Origin: Adiantum capillus-veneris
Taxonomy: Eukaryota > Streptophyta > Polypodiopsida > Polypodiales > Pteridaceae
Reading direction: 5' to 3'
DNA length: 64,000 nucleotides
Assembly (NCBI GenBank): GCA_014529385.2
Contig: CM043968.1
Span: 29,857,013-29,921,012 of the forward strand
Part shown: piece by piece, positions 56,544-64,000 of the stretch
Layout: every line of letters begins with the position of its first letter
How positions within the stretch are numbered: the stretch's first letter is position 1
The notes under the pieces: generated by a model
Database searches by the model: none
The model's input: the letters and a program-made list of their open reading frames with translations, nothing else
What the model was told of the DNA's origin: nothing
Made by a program: the position numbers and the translations under genes

Positions 56544-58379
56544 TGTAGTAGACTGAGTAACACAATCTTGTAATCTAGAACGCCATGATACTGCTCCACC
56601 AGCCAATGTAAAGACATACCCTGACGTAGACCTTCGGTTGTCTAAGTCACCTGCATAATCTGAGTCTGTAAAACCCTTTACACTTAGCTCCTGACTCCCA
56701 TAGCATATACGCATACTCTTTGTAGCTTTCAGGTATCTCAATATTCCTTTCACTGCCTCCCAATGTTTCTTGCCTTGGTTTGACATGTATCGACTTACTA
56801 CTCCCACTGCAAATGCAATGTCTGGGCGAGTAGCAATCATTGCATACATCAAACTACCCACTGCAGACGCATATGGAATCTTATCCATTTCAGCCTGTTC
56901 TTCCTCAGACACAGAACAATCTTGTTTGCTAAGTTTCACATATGGTGGCAATGGAACACTCAGTGCCTTTCCCTTCTCCATATTGAAACGTTGCAAAACC
57001 TTGTCAATATACTCTGTTTGAGATAACCAAATCAACTTCTTTGATCTGTCTCTCTCAATGCGCATACCAAGTATATGACTTGCCTCACCCATGTCTTTCA
57101 TGTTAAACGATTTTGCCATCTTTGACTTCAAAGCTGAAATTTCTTTGAAGTGCTTGCCAGCAATCAACATGTCATCCACATACAAAATAAGGATCAGCCA
57201 ACTACCATCCTTAGCCTTCTTTGTATATAGACAGTGATCGAACTCACTACGTTTGTAGCCTTGAGAAAGCATAAACTTGTGGAATTTATGGTACCATGCC
57301 CTCGGTGATTGTTTTAAGCCATAAAGACTCTTTAACAACTGGCATACCCAATCTTCCTTGCCTTTCTCAACAAACCCTTCTGGCTGCTGCATGTAAATTT
57401 CCACATCTAAATCACCATGCAAGAACGCTGTCTTGACATCCATTTGGTGCAACACCAAATCTAATATGGCAACCAATGCAAGAAAGCATCTCAATGTAGT
57501 CATCTTGACCACCGAAGAGAAGACTTCATCAAAGTCAATGCCTTGTTCTTGCTTAAAGCCCTTGGCAACAAGCCTTGCTTTGTACTTTGGCTGACTATCA
57601 TGAGCGGTGATCTTATACCTGTAAACCCATTTACAAGGTGGAGCCTTTTTGCCCTGTGGTAATTTAACTAGCTTCCATGTCTTGTTTTTATGCAGAGCTG
57701 TCATCTTTGACTGCATGGCCATTTGCCAATTCCCGGAGTCCTTCATTTGCACTGCTTCCTTGTAACATGAAGGCTCATTGCAATCAGTCAACATGACATA
57801 GTTCATAGATGGAACAAACCTATCAGGAGGTCGCGTGACACGTCCAGATCTACGCACAATAGGTGGCTCAGGCTCAGCCACAACCTGTGGTTCCACTCTA
57901 TCCTGTCCTTGCTCTTCTTGAGCCCTGACATTTTGTCTTGCACGTGCAGGTCCATCTTCTTGGAAGACAACTCTTCTAATCTCCTCAACCCTCTCTGGTT
58001 TAGAATGATATTTTGATTCATTAAAGTGAACATCATTGCTGCGGACAACCTTTCTGGATTCGGGATCCCAAAGTCTGTACCCCATCTCACCAGAATTACC
58101 ATAGCCTAGAAAGATGCACTTTCTACTCTTTGGCTCAAGTTTGTTCCTAAATTCCTTTGGAACATGAGTATATGCCTCACAGCCAAAGACTCTGAGATGC
58201 TTGTATGAGGGTATTTTTCCTGACCATACCATCTCTGGCATTGAATCCTTCTGCAAAACCTTGCTAGGAGATCTATTTACAAGATGAACAGCTGTTGATA
58301 CAGCTTCAGCCCAAAACCCATTTGGCAGCTGTGCATTAGACAACATACTTCTGACCTTCTCTTGTATGGTCCTATTCAT
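56541..58379 (-). pseudogene. Copia integrase end, reverse transcriptase and RNase H start
   Basis: A 612-codon frame. It opens inside the integrase (MNRTIQEKVRSMLSNAQLPN, FWAEAVSTAVHLVNRSPSK, RVFGCEAYTHVPKEFRNKLE) and passes through a charged spacer. The RT then reads KWVYRYKITAHDSQPKYKAR, HQMDVKTAFLHGDLDVEIYM, PEGFVEKGKEDWVCQLLKSL, YGLKQSPRAWYHKF and the catalytic LYVDDMLIAGK. It runs into the RNase H start (FTDSDYAGDLDNRRSTSGYV) and stops at TAG. All catalytic RT residues are present. It would copy element RNA; here it lacks a start because of the frameshift upstream. Confidence 0.92.
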
Positions 58380-58432
58380 CCTCTCAGCAACACCATTTTG
58401 AGGAGGATTGTAAGGAGCAGTAAGTTCACGTT

Positions 58433-60202
58433 TTATACCTTTTGACTCACAAAAGTCCTGAAAGGCCTTTGAACATACTCTCCACCATTGTCAGTGCGTA
58501 AGCATTTAAGCTTCTTGCCACTCTGATTCTCCACAAGTGTCACAAACGTTTTGAAAACACTAAACGCTTCATCCTTGTGCTTGAGAAAGTAAACCCATAC
58601 TTTCCTCGAGTAATCATCTATAAATGTCATAAAGTAAGAAGCTCCCCCTAGAGATAGGTTAGGCATAGGTCCACACAAGTCACTATGAACAAGTGCCAAC
58701 TGTGTATCTCTTCTACTGCTTCTATGCTTATGTGGCTGCTGTGTTTGCTTATCATACAGACAATGTTCAAAGAATTCAAAATCATTAAATGAAAAGCCAG
58801 GCAAATAACCAGAACGAGACAAGATTTCCATTCCCTTCTTGGACATATGTCCTAACCGGCTATGCCACAAAGAAATGTTCGGCTGCTCGGTTACATTGAT
58901 TACATTTTTAGAGACATTTGATACATAAATCATGTAAAGTCCTCCATACTTTACTCCATGTGCTACTGTCATAGAACCCTTGGATATCTTCCACATGTTC
59001 TGTCCAAAAGTGGTGACGTAGCCAGCATCATCAAGTAAACCTGTGCTGATCAAGCTCTTTGTAATTGCGGGAACATGTCTCACATTCTTCAGCGTGAAAG
59101 AAGAGCCATTCTGAAACTTCAATTGTACATCTCCAACACCTAAGATCTCACATGTCTGCCCATTGCCTAGCCGAACATGATCTTTAGTGGTCACATAAGA
59201 GGTAAACCACTCCTTGTTTGGAGACACATGAAGTGATGCCCCTGAGTCTATAATCCAGTCACTCAGTGCATTTCCATCAGATGCTGTAAGAAGAGCTGAG
59301 TCCATTGTATTCTTCAAGAAGTAGATGTCTCCTGACACTAGACTGTCATCCTCTGCAATAGTGTTTGTCACATTTATTTCTTGAATCTTCACTGAGGACT
59401 TGTTCTTCTCACCATGGTCTTCAACTTTCTCTTTGCCTTTTTCCGCTTTCCATTCTCTGCAGTCTCTTTTCATGTGACCCTTATTGCCACAATGGTAGCA
59501 TTCTATGTCACTCTTGCCTTTAGCACTGCGGGACTTGCTACGAGACTGATTCCTCTTTCCACCTTTGTACTTTTCTTTGGTCCTTCCCTTGACAACTAAG
59601 GCTGTTCCTTTGCCTTTGTCCATTGTCTTTCTATTGGTTTCTTCAGTAAGCAGACTTCCTTCTACACCTGCTATGTTCAAACCATCTGGAGGTGCAGAAT
59701 TACTTAAAGCTGTGCGAAAAGTGTCCCAACTTTCCGGCAATGTGATCAACAAGAACATAGCTCTAACAGGTTCATCAAACTTGACACCTTGAGCTGACAA
59801 CTGACTATAGATTGTGTTGAATTCATTCAGATGATTGGACATAGGTGTCCCTTCTTTCATCTTCAAGTCAACAAGCTTCTTAAGCCAGTATACCTGTGAA
59901 GCTGCACTCTGCTTCTCATAAAGATCACTTAGCTTTAACCATGCTTGATAAGCCGACATCTCGTTTGCTACATTGAAGTAAACGCTTTCTGCCAAAGTCA
60001 GCATAATGGTAGAAAGTGCCAATTCATCCATTTCGCTCCATTCATCTTCGTCCATATCTTCTGGTTTTATCTCCTTGAGCTTTATAGGTTTTATCTGCTT
60101 CTTTTGTACCAACACGTGCCAAATCTGCTTCTTCCACAATGGGAAATTGGTTCCATCCAGCTTCTTGATATTGTAAAGAGCAGTGTCCTGTGATCCAGCC
60201 AT
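58433..60202 (-). pseudogene. Copia gag, protease and integrase N-terminal part
   Basis: A 589-codon frame from an ATG about 1.1 kb after the 5' LTR. Gag (residues 1-230, NFPLWKKQIWHVL, YLKKLVDLKMKEGT-like) is followed by a CCHC knuckle (CYHCGNKGHMKRDC, about 235-248), the protease active site WIIDSGASLHV (about 319), the pre-integrase motif SLWHSRLGHMSKKGM (about 445) and the integrase core start HSDLCGPM and FIDDYSRKVWVYF. The second zinc-binding Cys pair appears altered (FEHCLYDK; relatives have C-x2-C). The frame ends at an early stop near 58433 because one base is missing in a T run around 58464; the downstream reading resumes in the neighbouring phase. Confidence 0.92.
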
Positions 60203-61297
60203 AGCTACGCTTCACAGTAGTTTACTTTCCTGGGAAAAATTCGGCAGAGTTTCCCCTGTAAACTGACCTCTGAACCAATATCAACATGTCAAATGAACCA
60301 AGAAAGCTTCAGATTCTGCAGAAATTTTGGCAGAGTCTCCTTTGTAAAATGGCTCTGGTGTACTAAAAACAGACCAAAAAACAGCTCAAAAAACCACTGT
60401 CTCTCTAACACTGTAAGCTGTGGGTAAACCTGTCCTGCACCTGTACTGTCTGTCACTGTCCTGTCACTGTCTTGTCACTGTCCTGTAAGCATAGACTGTG
60501 ACAATGCCTCAACGGCAGTAAAGCAAAGATGCAATCCCAACTGTCTAACTCACAGTCAATACATCCTAGCTGCCTATCTAAGGGTGCTCGAGGGATCGCT
60601 CCAAGACCTGTATCACCGAAAGGATCTCAACATTCGAGAATCCCCCAGCTCAATAAAACCTCACTCGACCCTCAACAAAGGCTGCAGTAAATTTGACAGT
60701 ACATAGACTTCCCACAAAGTCATACATCCACAAATTTCCCACTGTATGCTGTAACCGCTGCGGCGGTTGTTTGCTGCGTGACTCACAGCCAGCAAACCCT
60801 CAACAGACATACATCATCTCTGACAATACATCCCATGTGGAAGTACCTGCAATGTCAGGATGAAATCTGGAATATCAAGCAGCAAACACAAGCTACCTGA
60901 TGAACTAGTGGATGTCGCCTATAGTCTGTGTGTAGATGCGCCCGTTTTGTATGTGACACGCCTCCAAGAACTGTGAGCCGTCCTTCGATGTGTAGACAGC
61001 CACAAATCAACACTCTGGGAGTGTCGATATCCTCAACACCTGCAGTCGTAGGCCGAAAACCCCAAATTTGCAGAGTCGGATCTGCACCCGTCGAGACCAC
61101 GTAGTCGAAAATGGCCTGCGCAGAACTTTGTCGAAGCCGAACGGTGGCCGAGATGACCTCAGAATGAAATTCTGAGAACACCAATCCCTTCGATCATTCC
61201 AACAGGATTTGGGGCCGTGTCTTCGCCTGTCGAATTTCACTCCAATCTGAGCTGGTGACTCTAGCCTCCTGCAGTGCTGCCCCGAGCCTCGATCTCA
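60203..61297 (-). other. Untranslated leader of the Copia element
   Basis: About 1.1 kb between primer site and gag ATG. It holds short tandem CTGTCACTGTC units (60439-60486) and two GGCAGAGT.TCC..TGTAAA copies (60242 and 60330). Frames at 60855-61240 have no domain. Confidence 0.7.
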
Positions 61298-61311
61298 GCT
61301 CTGATACCAGT
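61298..61311 (-). promoter_or_regulatory. Primer-binding site of the Copia element
   Basis: The minus strand reads ACTGGTATCAGAG directly inside the 5' LTR; TGGTATCAGAG pairs with initiator tRNA-Met. Confidence 0.85.
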
Positions 61312-61503
61312 TGAAGGAGTACGAGCGGAAGTGCGACGCGAGAGAGAGTGCGAGAAGAAGAGCACGACGATATGGTGAACTCGCTCTACTATAATGTGTA
61401 GAGCATAGTGAGTTCTTATTAGGTTTTTACAAAAGAATATGTGTACATACCTGGCGGCCCGCCCACTTACCTGGGCGACCACATTGGGCTTTATACCCCA
61501 ACA
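61312..61503 (-). repeat. 5' LTR of the Copia element
   Basis: 192 bp, nearly identical to the 3' LTR; followed by TATTG, the target duplication. Confidence 0.95.
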
Positions 61504-61508
61504 TATTG

Positions 61509-63240
61509 TTGGAAAGATAATAATATAATAGCTTTTTTGTGGATAGCTCACGCTATACTAGGGAAACTAGCACCCTTAAAAATCATGTATATCTTCAAGA
61601 TTAGAGAAAAGGATCCAACAAACCCTCCTGTAAACCTCTTTAGGATTGTTATAACAACTTTGGTTTGATGACTCCAAAAGAGGTCAAACAAATCACATAT
61701 CATGGCCACTTGATTAGAGATATGGTCATAGATATGGTGCTTAAAATGAAACAAAAGTTTGGACCAACCGAAAGATCCTTTGGCACCATGGTAAACCAAC
61801 ATGGCAACGCAGCCCACGGAACCCACTTTAATGATGAGAATTGGGTGAGATGTGCAAAAATCACCACAAAACAAGGAATAACGGGTGACACCAAGATTAG
61901 AAGAGATTCAAATGATTCACCTTTACCAAGCAATTGGTTTGAGGGTCTAGATGGAGAACCACCAACTAGAAGAGCGAGGGTGGAGCATAATAGTAGAGTC
62001 AAACTAATTGATTTCTAGAAATGGTTCAAGAAATAAGTGGATGTAGCTATCCATACGATCACCTAGCAAGCTTCACAAAAGTTGTGACAAAAAAAGAAAT
62101 ATTGGACTTCCATGTGCAGTTTGAGGGATTTGGAATGATATTGTAAGATAAGGTTTTGATACGGTCTGTAGAGAGAAACTCTGGAATGAGCTAAACACTT
62201 TGAGATAGCTATTCCAAGTTGGTAGTTAGAGCTAGTTTAGATCAATATGAGAATTTAGACTAGACAACAATAGAAATGAAATATAAGATTAGAACTGGAA
62301 ATGACATTGAGCACTGAACTAGAAATGAGAATGAATATTGGAACTGCGAACCAAATTTGGAATGTAGTATTCAAATTAGTAAACAAGTACAATAGTTGAG
62401 TCAAATATACTTTGAGTTTAATGGACTCCAAGATACACAATAAAAGGGAACAAGGATACCAGGGATTAGTAGGATAAGTAGGGATCCCAAAAATGAAGTA
62501 GTGGGCCCTATTTATAGCCTTTTAACTGGATGTCTAATTGACTGTACACTATACCAATTATCGTAGTAACTATTCCTTGAAGTTACTAGTCAAGCTGCAT
62601 GCTAGGGTAGCAATCGTTCCCACCATCTACATTCTTTCCCCCTTTTCTTTGAATTTTGTTGTATACCAAAATGTTAACTGAGTCAACGTCACATAACAAA
62701 AGTTGCTAAAGGCCTGAGCCTTACGGATGCACATGGAGGATGAATACAAAGAAGCAGTCAAGATTGGAGTTACACATTTTCCCAAAATGGTCACATATTG
62801 TAAATTCCCGATTTATTTCAAGCCATTGTAATATCTTAATGTGTTATAGGTTCAATGGGAGTTCCAAGGTGTAAAGAACAAGTCAGTAGTGTACCTAGGT
62901 TGCAGATTCAATAAGTGGTGGAGCCCTAAAGGCATTGGACACCCGGACATTGCATGTTTTTACCCTAGGTATATAAGGCAGTGTGTAAAGGAACTTAGGG
63001 TTCTCAAGCTCATTTGTGTTCATTTGATTCTCTATGCACTTTCTATTGTCGCACAAAGTCAATGTGATTTAAAGCATTATTGCACAAAGTCAATGTGCAC
63101 AAAGCATTATTTTCACATAATAAAGCATTTAAGATATGGTTCTCACTATCTTGAATTGGATGCATAAAGAATACTTACACATGTTATCCTTTATAAGAAG
63201 GGGGTGGGGGATTACACAAAATTGAATGATACTCCTTCTT
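61509..63240. other. No recognised gene
   Basis: A 118-codon plus frame (61665-62018, MMTPKEVKQITYHGHLIRDM) and several shorter ones have no domain I recognise. AT-rich, with AACTGGAAATGA / AACTAGAAATGA-type short repeats near 62290-62345. Confidence 0.45.
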
Positions 63241-63270
63241 GGCCGCAGCAACGCGCGGGTCACATACTAG
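63241..63270 (+). mobile_element. Possible Helitron 3' terminus
   Basis: CCGC...GCGG pairs within GGCCGCAGCAACGCGCGGG, followed 8 bases later by CTAG and then T. Helitrons end with a GC hairpin about ten bases before CTRR and insert before T. No 5' TC end or Rep/helicase gene was found, so this could be a non-autonomous end or chance. Confidence 0.35.
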
Positions 63271-63274
63271 TTAT

Positions 63275-64000
63275 AAGTATGAAGGTTCAAAGGTGCTTTT
63301 TGACCCTGGAATATGTTGATGTAGTTGGATTTCTTTTTTCAAATCAACTCTAATAGACTTTTTAACACAAAGAAGAGTTTTTCATGAGAGAATACTACTT
63401 TAATTAAATGTGAAAAGCTTTTTCAAGTTGAGACTTAATCATTAAAAAAAACAAGTGTGAAAACAATTTTCTAGTTGGACTTAATCATTTTTTCTCGCCG
63501 CATTTTCCTTTCTTTTTGGCTTACTAAAAAAGGCATTAGAGAACAAGGCATTAGGGGACTCCATTCATAAAAGTTTGATCCCATGATGTGAGACATTAGT
63601 TGCAATATTTTTTTATATTTTATCTTTTTCCATAAAAAGCGTTGGGAGTGAATATTAGATAAGAAACAAAGTTGCAATATTCTAATTTGTGAAATAATCT
63701 TTTCATTCAAGGAACTATTAAAAGCTAAAAGTCCATTTCATTAAATTGTTTCAATATTATCATGCTTACAAACTGATCTTTTCTTATAAAAGTATTGAAA
63801 TATTTTTTTACTTTAGTTTTTCGATGAGTTACCTAATGTTATTGTTTTTTAAACTTTGTTTTCATTTTATTTTGTTTTAAAATGTCAATGTCACCCTTTC
63901 GTTTTGTTGTTTATGTAAGCCCATCATAACAAAAACAAAACAAAAATGACATGTAATTATAGGCACTCAAGAAAACCCGTTTCTGATAACTCTTGTCCCC
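63275..64000. other. AT-rich end of the window, no gene seen
   Basis: Only short frames, TTTT/AAAA-rich, with CTTTTTCA-type short repeats; nothing recognised. Confidence 0.5.

Larger units (their letters stand above)
55942..61503 (-). mobile_element. Ty1/Copia retrotransposon, young, 5.56 kb
   Basis: LTRs of 192 bp (55942-56133 and 61312-61503, minus orientation TGTTGGGG...) differ at about two positions only. The element is flanked by the 5-bp target duplication TATTG (55937-55941 and 61504-61508). Minus-strand order: 5' LTR, primer site ACTGGTATCAGAG, leader of 1.1 kb, gag, protease, integrase, reverse transcriptase, RNase H, purine tract and 3' LTR. Integrase before reverse transcriptase defines Copia. 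A one-base loss and one stop break the single long frame, so this copy needs help in trans. Confidence 0.95.

Overview
This is a repeat-dominated plant nuclear window. The signs are spliced CACTA transposon genes with GT-AG introns of 75-100 bp, plant-type Ty3/Gypsy and Ty1/Copia elements primed by initiator-tRNA-like sites (TGGTATCAGAG), a plant-style F-box gene, and very long AG/CT, GT/CA and AT microsatellites. The species cannot be named from sequence alone; a land plant with a large, transposon-rich genome (fern, lycophyte, gymnosperm or large angiosperm genome) fits. Only one convincing host protein gene is visible: an intronless F-box gene at 17649-19289 on the minus strand.

Layout. 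1-5.7 kb: broken Gypsy element (minus strand) running off the left edge, with an LTR-like leader carrying a TATA box. 6.9-8.73 kb: diverged tandem array of about 280 bp units, each with the same 20-bp CpG palindrome. 10.78-11.37 kb: small terminal-inverted-repeat element. 11.5-16.3 kb: 52-bp minisatellite split by a solo Gypsy LTR, plus copies of a dispersed repeat and a short GAPDH-like fragment. 17.6-21.6 kb: F-box gene, with a duplicated, microsatellite-rich segment upstream. 21.7-27.05 kb: Gypsy 3' end and LTR, an antisense CACTA transposase fragment, a second partial LTR, a gag gene, and a head-on fusion to a Gypsy reverse transcriptase fragment. 27-31.4 kb: no recognised genes. 31.4-33 kb: gag scrap, dispersed repeat and microsatellites. 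33.08-40.63 kb: long but disabled chromodomain-bearing Gypsy element (minus) with a complete 5' LTR and a truncated 3' LTR. 40.65-42.35 kb: internally deleted CACTA derivative. 43,563-51,306: a CACTA transposon that looks complete. 55,942-61,503: young Copia element (minus) with near-identical LTRs and a perfect 5-bp target duplication, but two coding lesions. 61.5-64 kb: no recognised genes, with a possible Helitron 3' end.

The most complete system is the CACTA element. It has matching 3-bp target duplications (TAT), 12-bp terminal repeats (CACTACAAGAGG), and subterminal arrays of a 12-bp GCGTCGCTATA-type motif that fold into large inverted repeats. It carries two genes: a six-exon TNP2-type transposase of about 1104 codons without a stop, and a three-exon second protein resembling the plant En/Spm Ptta family. 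Two relatives lie in the same window. One is a derivative in which the middle 4.37 kb has been removed at a 2-bp microhomology; the other is an antisense transposase fragment. Together they show full copy, deletion derivative and relic within 30 kb.
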